DNA of 64,000 nt from Bettongia penicillata ogilbyi (taxonomy: Eukaryota > Chordata > Mammalia > Diprotodontia > Potoroidae): positions 682,001 to 746,000 of the forward strand of contig JAJHZJ010000415.1 of assembly GCA_023548195.1 (NCBI GenBank). The letters run 5' to 3'. The notes beneath the pieces are model-generated. The model was not told where the DNA came from. It ran no database searches and saw only the letters and a list, made by a program, of their open reading frames with translations. Numbering within the stretch: the first letter of the stretch is position 1; each line of letters begins with the position of its first letter. The translations under genes were made by a program, and so were the position numbers. Shown here in pieces: positions 54,831 through 64,000 of the stretch.

Positions 54831-57120
54831 TCTGCCTTAAAAGTTCATTGCATCTTATCTTCTTTTAGCATCTGCTTCTATATTATGCCTTCACCAGGTC
54901 AGTGGAAATTTCTGGATGACAGTGCTATAATGATGTATACTGCTCACATGGTAGGAGATTAGTCTCTTTATTGGCTCAAAGACCAATAAGACTGTGATTA
55001 TGCATGTGGCACGCATGAAAGAAATGTGAATTTCTATTAGAGATTTTGGAGGAGAGAAAGAAGCAACTTTTGAGGAAGATGGGGCAAGAGAAAGAAAAAA
55101 GATACTGAATTAGAGATTCTTCTTGTAGATCTCCTCACAAAATAGAAATATAGAGAAAGGAAGTCATCACTGCCTTCCCCCATATGCCTTGATTTCTAGC
55201 ACCAGCAATTCTAAGGACTCCTGAGTGGACTTGCCCTCATCTCTTTGGCTGATTTGAGTTTGTATCTTGCGCTTGAGTGGAAGAACCAATTTACTCTTGT
55301 GTTTTCTATCATCCACACTAGTCTATGTAGTTTCTTTGGTTTCTGTTTTGCTGTTTATTCCCATAAATGATTGCTTGACACCCATAATTGTCTTTCCTGT
55401 GTAATAAATATTTACTGAGAGCGAATTAAGCTCATCATGAGTGTGTTAACTATTGCCTTCCCCTTTAGAGGGACCAAGTACCTTTTACTCTGAACTCCTA
55501 AAATAAGGAATTATAAACCTGGATTACAAATTTCTGACATGTAGTACTTGGACAAGATTCTGGTCCAGTACTCCTCTTAGAAACAAGATAGCCTCGTTTG
55601 CTTCATATATGTAATATACATTATATTACTTGCTTCCTTTATTGGTGAAGGAGGGGCTGAAAGGAGGGAGAAAATTTAGAATTCAAAAAACAGAAAAGAT
55701 ATTAAAAAGATACCCAAGCTATCCATTTCTGCCCTGAATTCTGCCTGCCAACCTGTCTTTCATTAGGTTACTAGTATTATATATACATGGACTTCTTTCT
55801 GCTCAGACTAAAAAATGAAATCACATTCTGTCCATAAACAGAGTGGAGCAGATCCAAAACTGAAAGTCTATCTACATAAAAAAATCCATGATGCATGTAG
55901 TCTATGTATTGTGCTCCATTTTAGATGATTAATTTATTTTACATATGGATTTATCATTCGTAAGCACACATCCGTTTTGAATACTTTTATATGTATAACT
56001 TATATGGCTTTTCATTGGGTAAAGAATCCTCTAAATTTATCATAGTGTGAAGTCCTTAATTCCAGTGATTCAGCTTTCAAAAGTTGTCAGTCTGCCCACA
56101 CTGGTATTTTTCAGAATTAATCCCTCTAGCTAATTTTCACCAAAAGTATAATAGTACTATGGAAGAGACTATGTTCTGGACTTGGTCCATTGGGTATAAG
56201 ATCTAGACAGAGAAGTTTTTCACTAGCCAAAATCTAGAACCAAAGCTATACTATTTTACTAATGACATATCTAATTAAGTAAGGAATTCAGTTCAGAAGG
56301 GTAGAAAAACACTATTATACCTCCTGACTTTTTTGTTTTGACTCAAAGTTCATTTATGCACCAAACCTAAGAAATATGGGTTATTATTCTACATTTATGT
56401 CCTTTACAACTGAGTTCCTTGTGAAACTGCCCTCATATGTGATTATATATGAATATATATGTATTATATATGTGTTTAGTCAGTCCATCGTTTGTGTGTA
56501 TTTCTTGAAGGCTCACTCACAGTCTTATAAGAGGAATTTTCCATTCCTGTGTATCTTTCTATGTCTTTTCCTTAATTGCTTTTTTCTTTAAACTATTTTA
56601 TCTTCTTACTTGTCAATGTAAGCATATCAGTGGGAACTTTTGAACTAAATTGTGAGTCGCTACAGATTCACAGAATACTTTGAATATAAGGTAACGTTTT
56701 GGGTGACTGTCACATAAGAGGGGGTACATTAGGGGTTATATGTGATTCATTTGTCCTGAAAACGTCACACATTACAAGTACATGGGCTTTTTAGAAGGAG
56801 GATTCTAAACACTGATGCCAGTTACACTATCCTTGTTAATGATACTTTCTTTTCCATCACCTTTTTAATTGGTTTTGAAGTCATTCACAAGCACGCAGGC
56901 TGCATAACAACTTATTGATAGAATGTGATTTTCATGCAGGTCTGGGTCTTGGTTTTGTTTATATTGCAAGACAATTGCATTCATTAGACAATTATGTTAA
57001 TATTATGCCAACCTTCTGTAGTGATTATTTTTTGTCTTTTCAAAAATAGCTATCAAATCCTTTGTTTATTTCAAACCCAACATTTCTGTTCTGTTCCTAT
57101 ATGAGATATATGCCAGTACA
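54831..57120. other. Long low-repeat stretch with candidate conserved element
   Basis: No transposon is clear apart from a possible L1 3' scrap at 55640-55700. 56860-57110 has repeat-free AT-rich text such as 'cattagacaattatgttaat' that resembles conserved non-coding elements. No exon was found. Confidence 0.4.
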
Positions 57121-57149
57121 TTTAAAGATAAATAGTCACAATGGATAAG

Positions 57150-57190
57150 GCAAAAAAAAAGAAATAAGAAAGAAAGAAAGAAAGAAAAAC
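57150..57190. repeat. (AAAG)n microsatellite
   Basis: A-run then five AAAG units. Confidence 0.9.
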
Positions 57191-57329
57191 CTTTTATTGA
57201 GAACCCTGTGACTGGAATGACTCCACTCTGAAATGATTCTAAAGGAAATGAGTTGGCATGAGTCCAGCTTTCATCAGTGGTCAGAAAGACTCATCAGCAT
57301 CAGCATTTGTGTAACTGGCTTTTATTTTT

Positions 57330-57375
57330 ACATATATATATGTATATATATATACATATATATATATATATTATA
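57330..57375. repeat. (TA)n tract
   Basis: TATA/CATA units, about 45 bp. Confidence 0.9.
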
Positions 57376-57429
57376 AAACCAGATTTTCTGAGTGCAAAAT
57401 ATATTTGTGAGGCTTGATTCATACTCTTG

Positions 57430-57595
57430 GGGATGAGGAATTAACTTTGAACTCTCTTAACCACTATCTGGTGCACTGTAAAATGAGCTGGAGAAAGAAA
57501 TGACAAACCACTCTTGTATCTTTGCCAAGAGAACCGCAAAAGGGGTCATGGAGAGTCAGATATGACTAAAAAATAACCCAGCAACAAAAATGAGG
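57430..57595 (+). mobile_element. SINE with BovB-like tail, head lost
   Basis: 'aaaatgagctggagaaagaa', 'atgacaaaccactcttgtat', 'ctttgccaagagaaccgcaa' and 'ggtcatggagagtcagatat', ending 'gactaaaaaataacccagca'. It is the plus-strand counterpart of the tail at 2510-2640. Confidence 0.75.
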
Positions 57596-58494
57596 TCTTA
57601 CTGGATTATAAGTTAGTATTCTACAAGATTTTATTTCTCTTCCCATTGTTTGCCTTTTTCTTTTTGAAAGAAAGACTTACATATGATGATAATCTTATAG
57701 AATATTTCATAATTTCCCTTTTCCATAAGGCAGGGTACATAACTTTATATCAAGAATATTGACTGTTAAAAACCCATGTAGACCTTAAACTAGAAAACAT
57801 GTCTCATAAGATAACTTTAGGCCGTCTTGAAAAATGTTTTGCCTTACTACTAATGTTTGAAAAACAATATGCATCATGCCCTATTTTTTTGTTTTCACCT
57901 CTAATTTTTACCTTTTTGATTTTGACAATATATTCCCATACCAAGTAAGGGTTCAATGACAATAACAATACTTGTAATAACGATAAGATTATGCCAAAAA
58001 AAAAATAGAATCTCAACAAGACTAATTTGCCCCACTTGGAGATTTCTTCCTTATTTCACCTTTGTACAGTAGAGAATTATGGAAATAAACAGAAAAAAAG
58101 TGATATATCTTTACCCCTATATCTCAAATACCATATCTCTCTTTGCACCACTCTGTGAAAAGTAATGAATTCAATATTGTTATTGTAAAAATTTCTTAAG
58201 CAACATTGAAATTATTTTATATTTTCCTTTCATTCCTTCCCCCATTTTTTGTGTTGGATTCAGTTTGTATTATTTGTTTTCCCCTAGCTATTATGAGCTT
58301 TTTTTACTTTTAAGACTGATCTTTCACATTGCATTTATTCATCCTTTCTAACATTTGCATTTGACTCTTTTTCTCTGTTATTGCTACTGTGGTTCCTGTG
58401 TGAATTTATCATTTACACCACTACAATAGTTTCCTTGTCAATTATTCCTATTTCCTCACCCTCTAGAATATAAGCCATTCAAAAGGAAAAGTTC
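57596..58494. other. AT-rich intergenic DNA, no gene seen
   Basis: 58100-58480 is T-rich with 'caccactacaatagtttcct' and 'accctctagaatataagcca', which may be a decayed L2. Confidence 0.4.
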
Positions 58495-58695
58495 TATCAG
58501 AGTGATATTGTGAAAAGAGAACCAGACTTGAATCCACAAGACCTTGACTCAAATCACTATCAAATTCTATCTAGCTGGATGTATTTGGAGAAGTCCACAA
58601 TGTGGGCTTATTACTTCATCTCTAAAAAAATAAAAATAAAAAGGATTAGATCATATTATCTCTAAATGTCATTTTAGATTAAAAATTCAATGGAC
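58495..58695 (+). repeat. tRNA-derived SINE, diverged
   Basis: 'gtgaaaagagaaccagactt', 'gaccttgactcaaatcacta' and 'aaaaaggattagatcatatt', then 'ctctaaatgtcatttta'. Confidence 0.6.
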
Positions 58696-59179
58696 TTATA
58701 TAATTTTAACGTTTTCTTCTTTTATGCCTATTAATGGCAAGTGAATATTTAGATAATACATTGTAGGATATATTAAAATTATAAGTTTATTAAGAGGCAA
58801 TGAAGCACAAATTTTAAGTATATTATATGTGTTATTATTTGAGATTATTTTATGAGCAATTATACAATAAACATTTATCACAGCCCTTTAGGTAGCTCCA
58901 TAGACCGCTTAGATTCACTGGGCTCAGTTCTTCCCCATTATTAAAGGGACAAGATATTGACTACATGAGCTGCATATAAAGATGCCATGAATCATTACAT
59001 GTCAGTGATTTCTATTCAGTTTTGTGAAGTACACCTTGTAGTACAATACTATTGCTCAAACTCTGGATTTGGAATCTGGAAGATAGTTGCAAATACCTCT
59101 CCTTGTCATTGTCTAATTGCTTCCCAGACTGTAGTCTTTCATTCTCTTAAAAACATAAGGTCAGGGGAATTTCAGGCTT
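58696..59179. other. AT-rich intergenic DNA, no gene seen
   Basis: Nothing recognisable. Confidence 0.4.
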
Positions 59180-59760
59180 GAAATTCCCAGTCCAACTCTA
59201 ATTCATTATACTTACCCTTCTATGTATAGCATTATAGCTCAGTTCCATTGCTTTGTTCATTTGAGATAAACAGTCATTTCCAGCTACTTCACCTTATTTT
59301 CCCCACATCTCAGAACTTCTCAGTGGTCTTATGCTCTTTTTATTCTTACCTCCACTCTCATTCCCTAGCTGTATATTTCACCTCTTATTCTCTCCTGGAG
59401 CATCTCCCAACTTTAAACAAAATGAAAACAAATAAAACATGGATACATCTCATTTATCCAAAATCAAACCAAAACATTCAACTATTCCTGTGATCTTTTC
59501 AAGTTTCTGAATTTCATTATTAAAATTCTAGAAGTAAACTATATATGCTTATTGACTCTATTTCCTAATTACAGATTAATTCAAATCATTCTAACTCCAC
59601 TCTTATTTTGACTACTGTAATGTTTTCTTCAACATCTCAATGACATCTTAATTGAAAAATGCAATGGCTTTTCTTAAAAATAAATTTTATACCTTTTGAC
59701 TTTTATGTAGCATTTGATTCTATTACCTACTCTCTTCTTGATATTCCTTATTTCTTTAAA
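59180..59760 (+). mobile_element. L2 LINE, upstream RT part
   Basis: 'catctcaatgacatcttaat', 'tgaaaaatgcaatggctttt' and 'tatgtagcatttgattctat' match the L2 stretch also at 10240-10340 and 21815-21900. The part before 59500 is less certain. The 102-codon minus frame at 59674-59982 is antisense to it. Confidence 0.6.
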
Positions 59761-60039
59761 TTCCATTCTACTGTTATCTATGTCTTGACTCATTTTTATT
59801 TGTCTGACCATCCCTTCTAAGTTCTGTTGGTTCATATTTCTTCTTCTACTTTCTTCATAGCAATGTTCCTCAGAGTGTTTATTGACCTTTTTATCATCTC
59901 TTTCTAGCCATTCAACCTTGGGAATTCCTCCACACTGATTCTTGTATTCGTATGTCCTCCAACTTTGCTGAAAAGCATTCATTTTAGTATTTGTTTACTT
60001 TTGTTACCCACATCTAATCAGTTTCAGTATACTGTAAAT

Positions 60040-60200
60040 TCTATTTTGGCAGGGAATTCTGCATTTATATCCCCCTTTTCAGCTTCTTCAATTTCTTTTT
60101 GTAACAAAAAACATTTTCTCATTAGACTAGAAGCTTCTTGAGACCATGATTTATGTTTTCTGGAAAGACAAAACAAAACTTTGTCTCCACAGAGTTCAAT
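60040..60200 (+). mobile_element. Possible L2 3' end
   Basis: 'ttagactagaagcttcttga' then 'gaccatgatttatgttttct' resembles the L2 terminus. Confidence 0.4.
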
Positions 60201-60460
60201 CACTTATCAAACATAAATCTCCTGAATCAAAAGGTTGAATTACTACCTTATCAGATCAAAGATCAAGAGTGATACAAACATAAGAAATATTTAAAATGCG
60301 AATATTGCTATGCCATACAATGAAATCACTCCTACCTGACCTATTTAAATGTTATAGACATTGAAATTGAAAATGAATGAACAGAAACCAACACTGATTA
60401 TAATAACTTAATAGTGAAATTGAACTAATGTAGCTCAGTCATCATATTGAGGGGACATGG
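60201..60460. other. Intergenic DNA
   Basis: Nothing recognisable. Confidence 0.4.
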
Positions 60461-60464
60461 ATCA

Positions 60465-60625
60465 TTCAGGCAACAAACGTTTCTTAAATGTTTTCTATGT
60501 GCCAGACTGTTAAGCACAGTGGATACAAATACAAGCAAAACAAAACAGTCACTGCCCTTAAAGAACTTACATTCTAAAGGGATAAGACAGAACATAAAAG
60601 GGGAACAATCTATTTAGCCAAGTGT
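60465..60625 (+). repeat. Ancient interspersed repeat (as at 1593)
   Basis: 'tttctatgtgccagactgtt', 'gcacagtggatacaaataca' and 'cccttaaagaacttacattc', one of the clearer copies. Confidence 0.75.
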
Positions 60626-60689
60626 ATCAATAATCAGCAACACTAACTTACATTATAAACTTATTTGTAAAATTGTATATAGTGAAGGT

Positions 60690-60890
60690 AGTATGGTCTA
60701 GTGGAAAGAGAATGAATCTGAAGTTACATGATCTGAATCTACATCCTACCTCTGGAGGGACCTTGGACTGAAATCCAATTCACTAGATCTCCTTAGGCCT
60801 CCGGAGATTCCTCCCTGTAAAATGAGGGGGTTAGAATAGATGACCTTTAAAGTCCTTTATAGCTATAGAATTATAATCTTACGATCCTGA
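60690..60890 (+). repeat. MIR/CORE-type SINE
   Basis: 'gtagtatggtctagtggaaa' (A-box side), 'ctgtaaaatgagggggttag', 'aatagatgacctttaaagtc' and 'ctatagaattataatcttac', then gatcctgagg. Confidence 0.75.
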
Positions 60891-61096
60891 GGATGAGTTA
60901 AAATTATGAAGAATGTCAGCCTTAAAATGGCAAGATGGTATGGAGAGGGGAAAATGTTTGAGTAAGATTGGCAAAAGATCTAGTCAAGTTAAGATCATCC
61001 CAAAAGGAATGAAAGACAGAATTGTAAAGTGGGCAAAAGATAGGAAAAAAGAATATGAAAAAGGAACTGTATATGCATGAATATATATATGTGGAG

Positions 61097-61131
<35 letters not shown>

Positions 61132-61344
61132 TATGTATATGTGTGTGCATCAATCATAGTTGTCTATTTATCTAAAACACACGGATCTTTTTCCATTTTT
61201 TTGTTTGATGTCCCTGTTACAATTCCATCTTTAATTCCTTTGGGATGATCTTACTTGGTCAGGTCTCTTTCCAAGCTTCTTTAATTTTTTTCTCACCTTC
61301 CACAGGATTTTGCCATTTTATGGGGTAATGATTTTTATAATCTT
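60891..61344. other. Intergenic DNA with a TA tract
   Basis: Contains (TA)n at 61080-61150; otherwise unassigned. Confidence 0.5.
61080..61150. repeat. (TA)n microsatellite
   Basis: TATA runs with TGTG/CACA interruptions. Confidence 0.95.
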
Positions 61345-61369
61345 AAAAACTTCTAGGAATCTTAAGATT

Positions 61370-61491
61370 ATAGCTGTATAGCTACAAGAAAATTTAAAGA
61401 TTATCTATTCCAAAACTCTCCTTTTATAGTTGAGGAAACTAGCACCTATAGAGATTAAGTGACCAGAGGTCCTTCAGAGATTATAATGGCA
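61370..61491 (+). repeat. SINE fragment split by LTR-C copy 3
   Basis: 'agctacaagaaaatttaaag', 'attatctattccaaaactct' and 'tagttgaggaaactagcacc' run up to the LTR. The SINE resumes at 62213 with gagataggctttgaactcta, as expected for the gaagggacc-type family. Confidence 0.65.
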
Positions 61492-62212
61492 AGTAAAATT
61501 AGAATCTTTTGCTGTTTTTGTTTTATTATAATCTAGTGCCTGATTGAATCTTGCCTTTATCAATCAAGAGTCTTTACTAAGAGAAAAGTATAGAAACAAG
61601 AATTTCTTTAACTAGAAACAGCATATGTATTTGTATTGTTAATGTCATTAAAGATCTTCCCCACCCACTAATAGACCTGCCCATTAAGGGGAGTTTTGAT
61701 TAGAGAAGATTTGTAGGAACACCCACAGTTTTTGTTAATGAGGCACTAGCTTTCAAGGGTTGAAGTGTCTTCTGACTCTAAAAAATGTATAAATACTCTG
61801 AGGGTGAGGTTTTACTTTGGGGCTTAGTGTTTGCAAGAAGATTTGAGTGCCAAATGAGGACTCTGGGAAGCAACTAAGGAGCCTCCCCGCCAACTCCCCA
61901 CTTTGAGAACCCAGAAGTCATGCTTCTCTGTCTGGTCACTATGGTCAGATAGTCAGGGTCTAATTGTTTGTTGAATTCAGGCACAGGAAGCCTTATCTGT
62001 TGATCTTTTGATTTCTTTGTATTTGCTTTGAAGTTTAGGGTGCTGACTCTCTAAACTAATGGAATGATATGTGTACTTGGTTAAAGGAATGTTACATATC
62101 TTTAATTAAAGTGATTATTAACCCTTTGAAAGTTATTTTCCTTTTATGAATGCATATCTAACAACTTGTGACAGCAGGCCTCCTTGTGCATGTTGAGGGT
62201 CTTACTGATGCA
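61492..62212 (+). mobile_element. LTR-C, copy 3 (fullest copy, 721 bp)
   Basis: It starts tataatggcaag and ends cttactgatgca. gagat flanks both sides (61487-61491 and 62213-62217; the match extends to cagagat at 61485 and 62211). Contains U3, the TATA box tataaata at 61788-61795, 'gaggttttactttggggctt' just downstream as the likely R start, an attaaa at 62105-62110 as a possible polyA signal, and a U5 end 'gtgacagcaggcctccttgt'. It splits a SINE. No internal region and no second LTR nearby. Confidence 0.85.
61788..61795 (+). promoter_or_regulatory. LTR-C copy 3 TATA box
   Basis: tataaata, with the downstream gaggttttactttgggg conserved between copies 2 and 3. Confidence 0.65.
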
Positions 62213-62217
62213 GAGAT

Positions 62218-62469
62218 AGGCTTTGAACTCTAATCATTTAAGTTGAAATGTTTCTCCACCAAAAATATGAGATCTATTTGGATTCTAATATAAGAATCTC
62301 AGGGAATGGAGAGAAGAGACAAGCATAGTAAAAAGAGCTAGATTTAACTACATATTCACAGAGATGATTCAGGCAAGAAATAACACGTTTTTAGAGTACT
62401 AAGTGATTAATTTTCAAGGTATATATAAAAAAAGGAACATACCAGAAAAAATACTTCAAATCTTTCAGA
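62218..62469. other. SINE remainder then intergenic DNA
   Basis: About 30 bp of SINE, then unassigned AT-rich sequence. Confidence 0.45.
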
Positions 62470-62660
62470 AAAGACAGTGTATTTGGATGAGTACCTGAGT
62501 TCAAATACTAGATCTACCCCTGCTAGTTACTAGCTCTGTGACTTTTAGAAAATTGATTAACCTCCACATATCTCAGGTTCCTCATTTGCAAAATGAAGCT
62601 TTTATTAGATGGCAACTAAAGTCCCTTTCACCTGTATATATTATATTCTATGAGTATTTT
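62470..62660 (+). repeat. tRNA-derived MIR/CORE-type SINE
   Basis: 'gagtacctgagttcaaatac' (B box), 'gttactagctctgtgacttt', 'ctcaggttcctcatttgcaa', 'aatgaagcttttattagatg' and 'taaagtccctttcacctgta'. Confidence 0.75.
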
Positions 62661-62868
62661 AAAAAAAAAGGAAACTAAAATAATTAGTAATTCTTCTTAT
62701 GCCAAGTTTCAACTGAAATTTTATCAAAATAAATTACAGATACATCAGGGACATTCTTTATGGGGCTATTATAAGAGAAGAAGAAGAATTTCGTTCATCT
62801 TTTTACAAAGCAAAAAACATCTTTTGTCACAAAACATTTTTCTTAAAAGGAGAACTTCAGATCATAAC
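62661..62868. other. Intergenic DNA
   Basis: Nothing recognisable. Confidence 0.4.
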
Positions 62869-62869
62869 T

Positions 62870-62944
<75 letters not shown>

Positions 62945-62963
62945 GTGAAGAGAGAGAGAGAGA
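62869..62963. repeat. (TG)n(AG)n compound microsatellite
   Basis: About 22 bp TG, then about 51 bp pure AG, a short break, then more AG. Confidence 0.95.
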
Positions 62964-63239
62964 ATGCGATGGGGGGAAATGGAGCTATAGAGCACAGCAA
63001 TACTTTAGAAGCTCTCTTCCAACAAGTTATCTCCCAAGTGTATGTCAAAACTAAACATGTACTCTTAAAGGATACAATGACAGATATAACCTTGTTCAAC
63101 AAAATTCTGATCATTAAGATCAATATCAGTGAGTGGTTTTAACAACTTTTATAAATGAAATCCAGTGCAGCATTCAAAGTATAGAAGGTTTCCCTGAAGA
63201 AAATGTGAGATTTTCAAGATGTTCCTATTTGTGGAAGAT
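62964..63239. other. Intergenic DNA
   Basis: Nothing recognisable. Confidence 0.4.
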
Positions 63240-63432
63240 TGTAGACAGGATAACAAATATAGAGCTGAAGAGTATTTTAGAAATCTTAAAGTTCAGCCTT
63301 TATGCTTTTACAGATAAAGAAATGGAGGTCCAGTGTCACAAGTTACACAGCTTGTAAGTATCAGAGTTAGGATTTAGTAGATTTTACTGACTGCGTTTTC
63401 CTGACTGCAGGTCCAGTACCTTATCATTTAGG
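63240..63432 (+). repeat. SINE (gaagggacc type), near complete
   Basis: 'tagagctgaagagtatttta', 'gataaagaaatggaggtcca', 'tgtcacaagttacacagctt' and 'ctgactgcaggtccagtacc'. Confidence 0.7.
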
Positions 63433-64000
63433 GCATGTTCCTAATTACAGAAAGATCCAGAATATTGTAGAGCCTAGTAAATATGCTGCATTATCACTAA
63501 AGGGTTTGTCCTTACTATCCACATTGAAAAAAAAAAATCACAAGTATTAAGATTTCAATAGATAACAAATAGTACTCATAATGACCAAAGAGTAGTAAAG
63601 TTTATCCTAGATTAACACTACAAATAGACAATGAGTTGGTCCCAGAACAAGAAAGAAAGAGACTATCAATGAGTTTGGAAAATTACAAAATTCTTTCTAT
63701 GACGCTATGCTTCTCCCTAAAACAAGGGCCTATCATTTTTAATAACAATATATTTCTGTTAATACAAGACTGAAAGGCTTGGAAGACTAAAACTTCCAAA
63801 ATACTAAAGTTGAGAATAACTCAAATATTAATGAAGAATCTGTGCTCAGTTTGATGATGAAGGGAAACAGTATAAAAATGGCATTCAAAGAGATGTCAAG
63901 TTTCAGTAAGGAAAGATTTGTAGATACTACAGTAAGAGATAAGAGATACTAATATTTCCACCCCATTGGCCCTTGCTACTTTTAGGATGTCAGAAGCATT
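63433..64000. other. AT-rich intergenic DNA, no gene seen
   Basis: Nothing recognisable up to the window end. Confidence 0.4.

Noticed and set aside
59674..59982. 102-codon minus frame with charged residues
   Set aside because: Partly antisense to an L2 fragment; no recognisable protein family.

Overview
This window is nuclear DNA from a mammal, almost certainly a marsupial. The evidence is in the repeats. There are tRNA-headed SINEs with the head ggcagctaggtggtgcagtg and RTE/BovB-like tails. There are also LINE-1 relatives whose 5' ends read gccaagatgg and whose ORF1 and 3' UTR I recognise from marsupial L1s, many L2 (CR1-group) LINE pieces, MIR/CORE-type SINEs, hAT (Charlie-like) relics and solo LTRs. 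The species cannot be fixed from the sequence. No protein-coding host gene, exon, rRNA, tRNA gene or CRISPR array could be supported. The only substantial reading frame (to 38399, + strand) is the broken ORF1 of a LINE-1 derivative. The window reads as a gene desert or the inside of a very large intron.

Layout. 1-6154: AT-rich DNA with SINEs, an RTE-type tail and a long GGAA microsatellite. 6155-7149: a miniature L1 with 5' and 3' UTR but no ORF. 8040-14570: a long L2 LINE split by three younger insertions: a 513 bp solo LTR, a 568 bp solo LTR and a 2.4 kb minus-strand L1 derivative with a perfect 15 bp target duplication. 15.4-22.2 kb: more L2, plus a 3.4 kb minus-strand L1 derivative lacking ORF2. 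22.2-29.8 kb: microsatellites, one copy of a solo-LTR family (23208-23658), an L2 3' end, two hAT relics and a possible LTR. 30-36.6 kb: a candidate conserved stretch, an internally deleted L1, an LTR inside a TCTA repeat, and a SINE nested in an RTE fragment. 36648-39475: the best-preserved ORF1-only (HAL1-like) L1, ending in a likely short 3' transduction. 39.5-64 kb: mostly low-repeat AT-rich DNA with scattered SINEs, L2 ends, hAT MITEs and three more copies of the same solo-LTR family (42443-42869, 53371-54050 minus, 61492-62212).

How it works together. There is no pathway here; the content is a stratigraphy of retrotransposition. L2 and MIR-type pieces form the oldest layer and are cut by LTRs, L1 derivatives and RTE-driven SINEs. 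In several cases target-site duplications prove the order. Three L1 derivatives keep 5' UTR, ORF1 and 3' UTR but lack ORF2, and a fourth lacks both ORFs. These must have been copied by enzymes supplied by other elements. Family names are given from memory of consensus sequences and were not checked against a library.
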